Origin: Rhodothermales bacterium
GTDB taxonomy: Bacteria; Bacteroidota; Rhodothermia; Rhodothermales; VXPQ01
Reading direction: 5' to 3'
Assembly (NCBI GenBank): GCA_022821845.1
Contig: JAJECT010000005.1
Coordinates: forward strand, 1-64,000
Length of the DNA stretch: 64,000 nt
Under the pieces are notes generated by a model. The model saw only the letters and a list, made by a program, of their open reading frames with translations. It made no database searches and was not told where the DNA came from. A program made the position numbers and the translations under genes. This document shows, one piece after another, positions 33,227 to 42,052 of the stretch (within the stretch, counting starts at the first letter, position 1; the number at the start of each line of letters is the position of its first letter).

Positions 33227-36200
33227 GTGAACCCTGGCAAACTTTCCGAACGTGCCTTTGAGGATGCCATAGAGGCTGCGCTGTTGCGGGGCGGCCCGGA
33301 CGATCCGCATCCTGACGCCCCGGACCATGCGCCGCCTGGCGTACGCGAGCCGCGGGCGGTCTACAGCGTGGAGGGAATCCAGTCCGGCGGCTATCGCAAA
33401 CGCCGCTCGGAGGACTACGACCGCGCACTGTGCCTCCTGCCTGCCGACCTGCTGGATTTCGTGCTGGCCACGCAGCCGAAGGAATGGAAAAAACTCTCCT
33501 CGCACTACGGCGACCGGGCCCGGGAGCGGTTTCTGAAGCGCGTTGCCTCCGAAATCGAACGCCGAGGCGCGCTTCATGTCTTGCGCAAGGGCGTGAGCGA
33601 CGTAGGCGCCAAAGTCCGCCTCGCCTATTTTCGCCCGGCCAGCGGCCTCAACGAGCAAACCCGGCTGTTATACCAGGCGAATTTCTTTTCCGTCGTCCGG
33701 CAGGTCCATTACAGCGCCCAAAACGAAAAAAGCCTTGATCTGGCGCTGTTTCTGAACGGCGTCCCCCTCTTCACCGCCGAACTCAAGAACCCGCTCACGA
33801 GCCAGAATGTCGAGCACGCCATTGCGCAGTACAAAACGGACCGCGACCCCCGCGAGCCGCTGTTTGCGTATGGCCGCTGCCTGGCCCATTTCGCCGTCGA
33901 TCCGCATCTGGTCTACGTAACGACGCATCTTGCGGGGGGCGGGACGCGCTTTCTGCCCTACAATCGGGGCAAATTCGGCGGGGCCGGCAATCCGCCCGCC
34001 TCGCCCGCGCAACCCGGCTACGCCACATCCTATCTCTGGGAAGCAACCTGGGCGCGGGACAGCGTGCTCGATCTGGTGCGCCAGTTCATTCACGAAGTAG
34101 AAGACGAGGACGAAGCCGGTCGCAAGACGGGCAAGCGATTCCTGATCTTTCCACGCTATCAGCAGCTGGATTGCGTTCGCAAACTCGTCGCCGACGCCCG
34201 GGCGAGGGGCGCGGGCGCGCAGTACCTCGTCCAGCATTCGGCGGGCAGCGGCAAAAGCTTTACCATTGCCTGGCTTGCGCATCAACTCTCTACGCTGCAC
34301 GACGCAGAGGATCGCCGCGTTTTCGATTCCATCGTGGTGATCACGGACCGCCGCGTGCTGGATCGACAACTCCAGAGGACCATACGTCAGTTCGAGCCGA
34401 CGCTGGGCGTGGTGGAAAACATCGATACGACTTCGCGCCAGCTCAAGGACGCGCTGGAGGCGGGCAAAACCATTATCGTAACCACCTTGCAAAAATTCCC
34501 GGTGATCGCCGAAGAAATCGGCGCGCTGCCGGGCAAGCGCTTTGCCCTGATCGTCGACGAGGCGCACTCGTCGCAGTCCGGGGAAAGCGCGAAAAGCCTC
34601 AAATCCGTGCTGTCCTCGCCCTCGCTGGCGGACGCGGAGCGCGAGGAATCCGCCGCCGAAACCCCGGAAGAAGCGCTGGAGAATACGATTCTTGCCGAGA
34701 TGGGGAAGCGCGGGCGGCTGCCCAACCTTTCGACCTTCGCCTTCACCGCCACGCCCAAGCCCAAGACGCTGGAACTGTTCGGAACCCCCCGCCCCGACGG
34801 CTCCTTTGCGCCGTTTCATCGCTACAGCATGCGGCAGGCCATTGAGGAAGGGTTCATTCTGGATGTGCTGAGCAACTACGCCACGTATACGGCCTACTGG
34901 CGGCTGTGGAAGACGGTCGAGGACGATCCGCGCTACGACAAGCGCAAGGCGGCGTTCTTGCTCAAATCCTTTGTCGAATTGCATCCGCACGCCATCGACC
35001 AGAAAGTGCGCATCATGGTCGGACACTTTGACGAGCATGTGCAACGACAGATTGGCGGCAAGGCGAAAGCCATGATCGTTACCCGTTCGCGCCTGCACGC
35101 CGTGCGCTACAAACTGGCGGTGGACAAGTACCTTGCAGAGCAAAAGTATCCGTTCAAGGCGCTGGTCGCGTTTTCCGGGACCGTGGAGGATGGCGGCCAA
35201 TCCTGCACCGAAGCAGGCATGAACGGCATTCCGAATGCGCAGACGGCGCGGGCGTTCGAGGGCGCGGACTATCGGTTCCTGATCGTTGCGAACAAGTTTC
35301 AGACCGGGTTCGACCAGCCGCTGCTCCAGGCCATGTACGTGGACAAGAAACTGGGCGGCGTAAACGCGGTGCAGACGCTGTCCCGACTCAACCGTACGCA
35401 CCCCGGCAAGGAAGGCGCGATGGCGCTTGATTTCGCCAACGAGGCGGACGAAATCAAGGCCGCGTTCGAGCCGTATTACGAAACGACGCGGCTGTCGGAG
35501 GCGACCGATCCCAATCTGCTCTACGACATCCAGACCCGTCTTGAGGCGTTCCCGGTGTATACCCAAACCGACGTGGACGCCTTTGCCCGCGTCTATTACG
35601 ACGACAAGGCCGCCTCGGATCGAATCTACGCCGCGCTTGCCCCCGTCACGGCGCGTTTCCAGGCGTTGCCCGAGGACGAACAGCGGGATTTCCGCGGCGA
35701 CCTGACGGATTACGTACGGCTGTACGCGTTCCTTTCGCAACTGCTGACCTTTGCCGACGCGGACCTGGAGAAACGCTATGTTTTCGCCCGCCGCTTGCGG
35801 AGTTTGTTAAAGCCGGACCCGGATACGCTGCCCGTCCAGGTGCAGCAAAACATCGATATGGAGTCGTATCGCATTCAGGAGACGCGCAGGGGCAAGATTG
35901 ACCTGGAGCGCAAGGCGGCTGCGCTCGATCCGGTCGCCGCGAAGGATACGCGCGCGCAGGCTTTGGAGGAAATGGAGGCGTTGTCGCAGATCATCGCCGA
36001 ATTGAACGAGCGTTTCGGGATCGAACTGGGGCCGGAACACCGCGTAACGCTGCGCCAGATGATGGACAAACTGGATGGCGACGACGCGCTGGGCGTTGCC
36101 GCGCGGGTGAATACGCGGGCAAACGTGCGGTTGACCTTCGATCACAAGGTCGAGGAGGCGATTCAGGAAATCGTCGATACCAATTTCGACCTGTACAAGC

Positions 36201-36292
36201 GCATTACGGACGATCCGGCCTTTGGGGAGGCGCTCAAGAATCATCTTTTCGATCAGTATCTCCGTAGTCATGGAAGCGAAGGGGTAAAGTGA
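33227..36292 (+). CDS. hsdR: Type I restriction enzyme endonuclease subunit HsdR
   Basis: 1021 residues. The N-terminal nuclease domain has LDLALFLNGVPLFTAELKNP (D and ExK of the PD-(D/E)xK site). The translocase follows: HSAGSGKSFTIAWLA (Walker A, about 345), IVITDRRVLDRQL, LIVDEAHSSQSGES (DExH), FAFTATPKPKTLELFG and the helicase C-terminal GFDQPLLQAMYVDKKLGGVNAVQTLSRLNR. A C-terminal helical domain completes it. It uses a GTG start at 33227; this G lies in the stop region of a 9-codon ATG frame at 33201-33230 that has a good AAAGGAG upstream, suggesting translational coupling. All motifs are intact, so the system may be active. Confidence 0.95.
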   Translation: MNPGKLSERAFEDAIEAALLRGGPDDPHPDAPDHAPPGVREPRAVYSVEGIQSGGYRKRRSEDYDRALCLLPADLLDFVLATQPKEWKKLSSHYGDRARERFLKRVASEIERRGALHVLRKGVSDVGAKVRLAYFRPASGLNEQTRLLYQANFFSVVRQVHYSAQNEKSLDLALFLNGVPLFTAELKNPLTSQNVEHAIAQYKTDRDPREPLFAYGRCLAHFAVDPHLVYVTTHLAGGGTRFLPYNRGKFGGAGNPPASPAQPGYATSYLWEATWARDSVLDLVRQFIHEVEDEDEAGRKTGKRFLIFPRYQQLDCVRKLVADARARGAGAQYLVQHSAGSGKSFTIAWLAHQLSTLHDAEDRRVFDSIVVITDRRVLDRQLQRTIRQFEPTLGVVENIDTTSRQLKDALEAGKTIIVTTLQKFPVIAEEIGALPGKRFALIVDEAHSSQSGESAKSLKSVLSSPSLADAEREESAAETPEEALENTILAEMGKRGRLPNLSTFAFTATPKPKTLELFGTPRPDGSFAPFHRYSMRQAIEEGFILDVLSNYATYTAYWRLWKTVEDDPRYDKRKAAFLLKSFVELHPHAIDQKVRIMVGHFDEHVQRQIGGKAKAMIVTRSRLHAVRYKLAVDKYLAEQKYPFKALVAFSGTVEDGGQSCTEAGMNGIPNAQTARAFEGADYRFLIVANKFQTGFDQPLLQAMYVDKKLGGVNAVQTLSRLNRTHPGKEGAMALDFANEADEIKAAFEPYYETTRLSEATDPNLLYDIQTRLEAFPVYTQTDVDAFARVYYDDKAASDRIYAALAPVTARFQALPEDEQRDFRGDLTDYVRLYAFLSQLLTFADADLEKRYVFARRLRSLLKPDPDTLPVQVQQNIDMESYRIQETRRGKIDLERKAAALDPVAAKDTRAQALEEMEALSQIIAELNERFGIELGPEHRVTLRQMMDKLDGDDALGVAARVNTRANVRLTFDHKVEEAIQEIVDTNFDLYKRITDDPAFGEALKNHLFDQYLRSHGSEGVK

Positions 36293-36618
36293 TTGGTTTT
36301 GTCGCCTTACTTTTATCTGTTTTTCCTTGCACATAGATATTTTCTTTTCTTTTTATAAATTTCTTTACATTTTATTTTTTAACCTGCTTTTTTAAAATTT
36401 CTTGCAAATTCATTTATTTTCTGCAATTTTATGTAATTCCTTGCACCATCCTGCAATTTTCCCGCTTGCGGAACGCCGCCGCGTCTGGTTCGTCGCAAAA
36501 GGCGCCTGAGCGATTGCCTTCCCCCGAAAAGCCCAGACAAGCCCGTTCGGATCGCCCGAACCGCTGCTCGTTTTTTTGCCTTCCGCACCTGCCGCACCTG
36601 ATCAACGCCTCCTCGAAT
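36293..36618. other. 326-bp gap after hsdR: T-rich, no gene
   Basis: From 36293 to about 36460 the plus strand is strongly T-rich with runs of T and little G, in contrast to the GC-rich surroundings. CTGCAATTTT occurs twice (36421-36430 and 36451-36460). From about 36465 the composition returns to normal up to the mrp start. No ORF with coding features is seen on either strand. It marks the right border of the restriction region and probably carries the mrp promoter. Confidence 0.6.
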
Positions 36619-37740
36619 ATGCCCGCCACGCTTGACGACGTATTGCGCGCATTATCCACCGTGGTCTCCCCGGACAGCGGCAAGGACATCCTGCGCCTGA
36701 ATCTGGTGAAGGGGCTGACGGTCGAGGATGGCCGGGCGGCGTTTACCGTGCTGCTGAAGGACGCGCCCGCCTCGTTTGCGGACGCCGTGGCGGAGCGGTG
36801 CCGCGAGGCCATTCTCCGGGAAACGGGCGGCGACATGCAGGCGGACGTCGCCGTGGAGCGCGAGATGATCGCCCTCGATATGCACGACAGCGGATCCGCA
36901 AAAAGCGTACAGCCTGCCGGCGTGGTTAATTTCGTCGCCGTCGCGTCGGGGAAAGGCGGCGTGGGCAAGAGCACGGTGGCTGTGAACCTGGCGGGCGCGC
37001 TGCGACAGAAAGGCTACGACGTGGGCCTGGTGGACGCCGACATTTACGGGCCGTCCATACCGCTCATGTTTGGCGCGGCGGACGAGAAGCCCCGGGTCGA
37101 TGCGCGCCGCAAGATCGTGCCGCTGGAGCGTCACGGCGTGAAACTGCTTTCGATGGGCATGATGGTGGACCCCGAAAAGGCGGTGATCTGGCGCGGCCCC
37201 ATGGTTACGAACGCCATCCGGCAGTTTCTCGGGGAATGCGACTGGGGCGCGCTGGATTACTTGATTCTGGACCTGCCGCCGGGCACGGGAGACATTCAGC
37301 TTACCATCGTACAGAGCCTTGCGCTGACCGGCGCGGTGGTCGTATCCACGCCGCAGCCTGTGGCGCTGGCCGACGCGCGCAAAGGCGTCGCCATGTTTCG
37401 GAACGTGCGGGCGCCCGTGCTGGGACTGGTCGAGAATATGGCCTGGTTTTCTCCGCCGGACAGGCCCGAAAAAAAGTATTATATTTTCGGACGCGGGGGC
37501 GCCGCCGCGCTCAGCGAGGAACTGAACGTTCCCCTCTTGGCCGCGTTGCCGATTCAGGAGCGGCTGCGGGCGTCGGGCGACGACGGCGCGCCCATCGTGT
37601 TCGCCGAGCCGGAGGGCGCGCTGGCGAACCTGTTCGGCGCGCTGGCGGACCGGGTCGCGCGCGAGGTAACCGTGCGCAACGCAACGCAGCCCGCCACGCA
37701 AAAAGTCGAAATTCTGCATACGGGATCCACGCGGGCTTAG
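36619..37740 (+). CDS. mrp: Mrp/ApbC-type Fe-S cluster carrier ATPase
   Basis: 373 residues from the ATG at 36619. A MIP18-like (DUF59) N-terminal domain (LDDVLRALSTVVSPDSGKDILRLNLVKGLTV) is followed by a ParA-type ATPase: VASGKGGVGKSTVAVNLA (deviant Walker A), VDADIYGPSIPLMFG, and LDYLILDLPPGTGDIQLT. Mrp proteins carry and transfer Fe-S clusters in the cytosol. The family's usual CxxC motif is not evident in the sequence, although many bacterial members lack it. The track start at 36466 adds a non-conserved peptide and is not used. It is followed by a NifU-domain gene 46 bases on, a fitting partner. Confidence 0.94.
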   Translation: MPATLDDVLRALSTVVSPDSGKDILRLNLVKGLTVEDGRAAFTVLLKDAPASFADAVAERCREAILRETGGDMQADVAVEREMIALDMHDSGSAKSVQPAGVVNFVAVASGKGGVGKSTVAVNLAGALRQKGYDVGLVDADIYGPSIPLMFGAADEKPRVDARRKIVPLERHGVKLLSMGMMVDPEKAVIWRGPMVTNAIRQFLGECDWGALDYLILDLPPGTGDIQLTIVQSLALTGAVVVSTPQPVALADARKGVAMFRNVRAPVLGLVENMAWFSPPDRPEKKYYIFGRGGAAALSEELNVPLLAALPIQERLRASGDDGAPIVFAEPEGALANLFGALADRVAREVTVRNATQPATQKVEILHTGSTRA

Positions 37741-37786
37741 CATAGTTTGCGATAGTGTCCATAGATACATCCTGGGGAAAAGGCAC

Positions 37787-38098
37787 ATGTCCGAAAAAAA
37801 CGCGCCCGCTGAAGGGCACACGGCAGAACAGGCGTCCGTTGCGGACGCAGACGGGGAGATTCGCGCCCGGATCGAGGAATCGCTGGATTCGATACGCCCG
37901 TATTTGATGGCGGACGGGGGGTCCGTGCGCTTGCTGAACATTACGCCGGATATGGTGGTGGAACTGGAATTGCTGGGGGCGTGCGGCACGTGCCCCATGA
38001 GCGCCATGACCTTGCGCGCCGGCATCGAACAAGCGCTCAAGCGTTCCGTCCCGCAAATCGCCCGCGTCGAGGCGGTGAACGCTCCGTCGCCGTACTGA
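37787..38098 (+). CDS. NifU C-terminal-domain Fe-S scaffold protein
   Basis: 103 residues. After an Ala/Glu-rich N-terminus, the NifU C-terminal domain reads IEESLDSIRPYLMADGGSVRLLNI and LLGACGTCPMSAMTLRAGIEQAL, where CGTC (CxxC) holds a cluster between two subunits. It acts as Fe-S scaffold or carrier, probably with the adjacent Mrp. Length and order match the stand-alone NFU proteins of this phylum. Confidence 0.93.
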   Translation: MSEKNAPAEGHTAEQASVADADGEIRARIEESLDSIRPYLMADGGSVRLLNITPDMVVELELLGACGTCPMSAMTLRAGIEQALKRSVPQIARVEAVNAPSPY

Positions 38099-38188
38099 GC
38101 GCGCCGAGGCCGCCGCAGTCCGGGCGCATCCATACCCAGGCAGGCGCGTCGCCCGCCGCCCGCCGCGCCCTTTACGCTGCCGCGCCCT

Positions 38189-39397
38189 TTACGCTGCCGC
38201 CCGCGTCAGGTATTTCATGGTCAGGTACGCCATGAATCCCGGCGCGACGCGCAACGCTTCTTCGTCTATCGCGAAGCGGGGCGTGTGGAGGCCGTGCACG
38301 ATGCCTTTGGCTTCGTTGCGGGTGCCGAACCGGTAGAAGGCGCCGGGCTTCTCGCGCAAAAACCAGGCGAAATCTTCCGAGGCGTACCACAGGTCCAGAT
38401 CGACCACATGCTCTTCGCCCACGTAATCGACGGCAACGTCCCGGACGAACTGCGCGGACGCGGGGTCGTTCGACAGGACCGGATACCCCGCCTCGATCTC
38501 TACGCGGACGCGCGCGCCGTGCGCCTCGGCCGTCTTTTCCGCGATGCGGCGAATATGGTCGCGCGCCTGGAACCGCCAGGTTTCGTCGAGCGAGCGGAAA
38601 GAGCCTTCCAGCAGGACCTGGCCGGGGATGACGTTCGTCGCGCCCTCGGCCAGGAACCGCCCGATCGAGAGGACGCTGGGCGTGTCCGGAGGGCAATGCC
38701 GGCTTGTAACGGATTGCAGGGCGAGGAGCGTGTGCGCTGCGGCGAGCACCGGATCGGCGTCCAGCAGGTGCGGCGCCGCGGCATGTCCGCCTTGTCCCTC
38801 GATTGTGATATATATTTCGTCCGCCGAGGCCATGTATCGTCCGGCCCGGACCCCGATTTTCCCGGCGTCCAGCCCGGGGTGCACATGCTGGCCGAAGATC
38901 GCCTGGGGCGCCGGGCCGAACGCCTCGCCAAGCGCGCCTTCCTGGATCATGGGCAGCGCGCCGCCGGGAAGTTTCTCCTCGCTGGGCTGGAACAGGAACC
39001 GGACGCTTCCGGGCAGTTCCTCCCGAAGCCGATGCAGGATGGAGGCCGTGCCAAGGAGCGAGGCGGTGTGCGCGTCGTGGCCGCAGGCATGCATAACCCC
39101 GTCGTTTCGGGAGACGAAGTCCAGGTCGAAGGCATTTTCTTCCTGGATGGGCAGGGCGTCCATGTCTGCCCGCAGCGCCAGCGCGGGGCCGGGCTTGCCG
39201 CCGCGCAGCGTGGCCACGACGCCGGTTTTCGCCACGCCGGTATGGATGTCGAAGCCGAGCGGTTCCAGCGCGTTCGCCACGAGCTTCGCCGTATTCCGCT
39301 CCGCATACGCCAACTCCGGGTTTTGGTGCAGCGTACGGCGGATTGCTACGATTCGCTCGAAAAGCTCTTCGTTCAGTTGTTGTATGCGTTCGCGCAT
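38189..39397 (-). CDS. M20-family amidohydrolase (N-acyl-amino-acid/IAA-amino acid hydrolase type)
   Basis: 402-residue zinc amidohydrolase that removes acyl groups from amino acids or related amides. Motifs: ALALRADMDALPIQEEN, VMHACGHDAHTASLLG (metal ligands), FLFQPSEEKLPGGALPMI, GGHAAAPHLLDADPVLAAA (dimer domain) and a late SEDFAWFLREKPGAFYRFG. The start at 39397 is chosen over the track start at 39505 because it matches the family N-terminus (LFERIVAIRRTLHQNPELAYAE). It ends a minus-strand pair with the DUF58 gene, eight bases apart. The exact substrate is unknown. Confidence 0.93.
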   Translation of the reverse strand: MRERIQQLNEELFERIVAIRRTLHQNPELAYAERNTAKLVANALEPLGFDIHTGVAKTGVVATLRGGKPGPALALRADMDALPIQEENAFDLDFVSRNDGVMHACGHDAHTASLLGTASILHRLREELPGSVRFLFQPSEEKLPGGALPMIQEGALGEAFGPAPQAIFGQHVHPGLDAGKIGVRAGRYMASADEIYITIEGQGGHAAAPHLLDADPVLAAAHTLLALQSVTSRHCPPDTPSVLSIGRFLAEGATNVIPGQVLLEGSFRSLDETWRFQARDHIRRIAEKTAEAHGARVRVEIEAGYPVLSNDPASAQFVRDVAVDYVGEEHVVDLDLWYASEDFAWFLREKPGAFYRFGTRNEAKGIVHGLHTPRFAIDEEALRVAPGFMAYLTMKYLTRAAA

Positions 39398-39405
39398 GGA
39401 GGCCG

Positions 39406-40341
39406 TCAGAGCATTTTTTTTCGCTTGTTCAGGTAGGCGAGCAGGGCCTTGTCGTACGGCTGTTCCGTATTCAGTTCCACGAAATCGATGTCGTATTCGA
39501 GGCATTGCCGCCGAAACCGGTTTCCAAAGAACGCCGCCGCCTCGCGGTAGTTTTCCCGTATGTGCGCCGGTTGCAGGGAAATTTCCTCGCCGGTTTCCAT
39601 ATCTCGAAAGATCATGGGCGCGTCGGGGAAGTCGAATGCGCGCTCCGTGGCGGATTCCAGCACATGGAACACCAGGACTTCGTGTCCCCGGTAACGCAGG
39701 TGTCGCAGCGCCTTGAGCAAATCTTCGTGCTCTCCGACATTTTCGAAAAGATCGGTAATGACGACGACAAGGGAGCGGCGGGCGATGCGTTCGGCGATTT
39801 CGCTGAGCGCCTTCGCGGCGCCGGTGCGTTTTCGCGGCGGCGGCTGGTCGATGGTTTGTTGCAGCCGAACCAGAATTTGCCGCAGCCAGGACGTTGCGCT
39901 CCTCGGAGGCAGGACGTCGCGAATTTCCTCGTCGAACGTGATGAGTCCGGTGGCGTCCCGCTGCTTGACCATGATGTAGTGGAGCGCCGCGGCGAGGTAG
40001 CCGCCGTACGCTATCTTGGAGAGCGGCGCTTGCTCCCGGTATTGCATGGAGGCGGACGTATCGAGGGCTACGTAGTGCCGCAGGTTGGTTTCTTCCTCGA
40101 ATCGCTTGACATAGTGCCGGTCCGTCTTGCCGTATACTTTCCAGTCCACGTATCGGAGTTCGTCGCCTGCGCTGTAGGGGCGGTGCTCGGCGAACTCCAC
40201 GGAAAATCCATGGTACGGACTTTTGTGCAGGCCCGTAATGAAGCCTTCGACGATCATGCGCGCCCGGAGCTCCATGTTGTTCAGGCGGGACACGACGACA
40301 GGGTCGAGGTATTTAAGGCTGGCGTCCTCGGCGGCGGGCAT
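39406..40341 (-). CDS. DUF58 protein with von Willebrand A-like fold
   Basis: 311 residues. The DUF58 signature GFSVEFAEHRPYSAGDELRYVDWKVYGKTDRHYVKRFEEETNL is followed by a VWA-like region with LDTSASM (MIDAS-like metal site) and VVVITDLFENVGEHEDLLKAL. DUF58 proteins usually lie beside MoxR AAA ATPases and may act as chaperone-type partners; no MoxR gene is in view. It is divergent from pyrR, sharing a 104-base promoter region. Confidence 0.93.
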   Translation of the reverse strand: MPAAEDASLKYLDPVVVSRLNNMELRARMIVEGFITGLHKSPYHGFSVEFAEHRPYSAGDELRYVDWKVYGKTDRHYVKRFEEETNLRHYVALDTSASMQYREQAPLSKIAYGGYLAAALHYIMVKQRDATGLITFDEEIRDVLPPRSATSWLRQILVRLQQTIDQPPPRKRTGAAKALSEIAERIARRSLVVVITDLFENVGEHEDLLKALRHLRYRGHEVLVFHVLESATERAFDFPDAPMIFRDMETGEEISLQPAHIRENYREAAAFFGNRFRRQCLEYDIDFVELNTEQPYDKALLAYLNKRKKML

Positions 40342-40445
40342 TGCGGCGAAAAAGAATGGCGAAAAAGGAGTACATTGCGGGTTGTCTTACGAAGGTACGT
40401 CAGAGAAACTGGAAACAGGCATTCGTTTTTCGTAATTTTCAGGCT

Positions 40446-41015
40446 ATGGAGTTAACGGATCGCATCAAGGCGCAATTGATGGACGCCCACGATCTGGACC
40501 GGACGCTGAATCGCATGGCGCGCCAGATTGTGGAAATGATACATCCTGAAGAGGATGCCGCGCGCCATTTCGGTTTGATAGGGATGCAGACGCGCGGCGT
40601 ACACCTGGCCCGGCGCCTCCGCGACAAGATTCTGGCCTTCGAATCCCTGCGCGTTCCGGTCGGCGTGCTCGACGCCACCATGTACCGGGACGATTTCCGC
40701 ATTCGCCTCGAACAGCCCGTGGTGCGCGCTACGGACATTCCGTTCGACATTACGGAGCGGCGCCTGGTGCTGGTGGACGATGTGTTGTATACCGGCCGCA
40801 CGGCGCGGGCGGCGTTCGACGCGCTGATGGACATTGGCCGTCCGGCTTCGGTGAAATTTCTTGTGATCGTTGATCGCGGCCTTCGGGAGCTTCCCGTATG
40901 CGCGGACGTCGTAGGCAGGCAAGTGCCTACGCTGCCCGGCGAAGAAGTGCGCGTGCGGTTGCACGAGCTGGACGATCAGGAAGGCGTATGGCTGGTGGAA
41001 ACTTCGGGCGAATAA
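40446..41015 (+). CDS. pyrR: PyrR: pyrimidine operon regulator/uracil phosphoribosyltransferase
   Basis: 189 residues of PRTase fold. [18 protein letters not shown] (substrate loop), the PRPP motif [17 protein letters not shown], and a C-terminal [28 protein letters not shown] are typical of PyrR, which binds pyr mRNA in response to UMP and has weak UPRTase activity. The ATG at 40446 is used. pyrB follows after two bases, so the pair is one operon. No clear PyrR anti-antiterminator leader was found in the 104-base gap upstream. Confidence 0.95.
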   Translation: MELTDRIKAQLMDAHDLDRTLNRMARQIVEMIHPEEDAARHFGLIGMQTRGVHLARRLRDKILAFESLRVPVGVLDATMYRDDFRIRLEQPVVRATDIPFDITERRLVLVDDVLYTGRTARAAFDALMDIGRPASVKFLVIVDRGLRELPVCADVVGRQVPTLPGEEVRVRLHELDDQEGVWLVETSGE

Positions 41016-41017
41016 CC

Positions 41018-41992
41018 ATGCATGCACGCGAAGAAGCAAGTCAGGCTCCGGCGGCTCCGGGTTCGTTGAAACACCGGCATTTGCTGGGCCTTTCGACGTA
41101 CGACGCAGAAGAGATCGGGTTCATTCTGCATACGGCGCGGTATTTTCGTTCGGTGCTGCGCCGCGCCATTCCGCGCGTGCCCCCTATGCGCGGGGTTACC
41201 GTCGCCAACCTGTTTTTCGAGCCGTCCACGCGGACGCGCATTTCTTTCGAACTGGCCGAAAAACGATTGTCGGCGGACCCGGTGAATTTTTCCGTTTCCG
41301 GCTCGTCCGTGTCCAAGGGCGAAACGCTGAAGGACACGGCCCTGAATATCGAGGCCATGAAAGTGAATGTGGTCGTGATTCGGCACAAGTCCCCGGGCGC
41401 GGCGATTTTTCTGACCCGCTGCATCGATTCCGTGGTGATCAACGCCGGAGACGGCGCCCACGAACATCCCACGCAGGCCTTGCTGGACCTGCTTACGCTT
41501 ACGGATATCCATCCCTCGCTCGAAGGCCGAAACATTTCCATTATCGGAGATATTGCGCACAGTCGCGTGGCCCGCTCGAACATATACGGCCTGCAGGCGC
41601 TTGGCGCGCACGTGACGCTGTGCGCTCCCGGCACGATGACGCCGGTAGGGGTCGAAGACATGGGCGTACGGGTAACGAACCGCCTGGACGAAGCGCTGGA
41701 AGGGTGCGACGTGGCGATGGCGCTGCGGGTGCAGCTGGAGCGACAGGGCGCCCTGCTTTTTCCCGGGGTGCGGGAATACCATGCGCGGTACGGCATTACC
41801 CTGGAGCATATGGAACGGCATCCCGACCTCCGCATCATGCATCCGGGCCCGGTGAACCGGGGCGTCGAACTGGCGAGCGAGGTGGTGGATCACGAGCGGG
41901 CCGTGATTCTGGATCAGGTGACCAACGGGGTCGCCGCCCGCATGGCCGTACTGTACCTGCTGGCCGGGCCGAAAGGGGAACTTGCATCCTGA
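41018..41992 (+). CDS. pyrB: Aspartate carbamoyltransferase catalytic subunit
   Basis: 324 residues. It catalyses the first committed step of pyrimidine synthesis, carbamoyl phosphate + aspartate to carbamoyl aspartate. Motifs: [17 protein letters not shown] (carbamoyl phosphate site), [28 protein letters not shown] and the late [17 protein letters not shown]. The start at 41018 lies two bases after pyrR. No pyrI regulatory chain is seen. Confidence 0.97.
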   Translation: MHAREEASQAPAAPGSLKHRHLLGLSTYDAEEIGFILHTARYFRSVLRRAIPRVPPMRGVTVANLFFEPSTRTRISFELAEKRLSADPVNFSVSGSSVSKGETLKDTALNIEAMKVNVVVIRHKSPGAAIFLTRCIDSVVINAGDGAHEHPTQALLDLLTLTDIHPSLEGRNISIIGDIAHSRVARSNIYGLQALGAHVTLCAPGTMTPVGVEDMGVRVTNRLDEALEGCDVAMALRVQLERQGALLFPGVREYHARYGITLEHMERHPDLRIMHPGPVNRGVELASEVVDHERAVILDQVTNGVAARMAVLYLLAGPKGELAS

Positions 41993-42052
41993 AGCGCGCG
42001 GGCGCGTATCATTTCGCAAAATACTGGTATTTGCTCTGGTTGAGCGTAACCA

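Noticed and set aside
40342-40445. PyrR-type attenuator or anti-antiterminator upstream of pyrR
   Set aside because: No convincing pair of alternative hairpins or PyrR-binding loop was seen in the 104-base gap.
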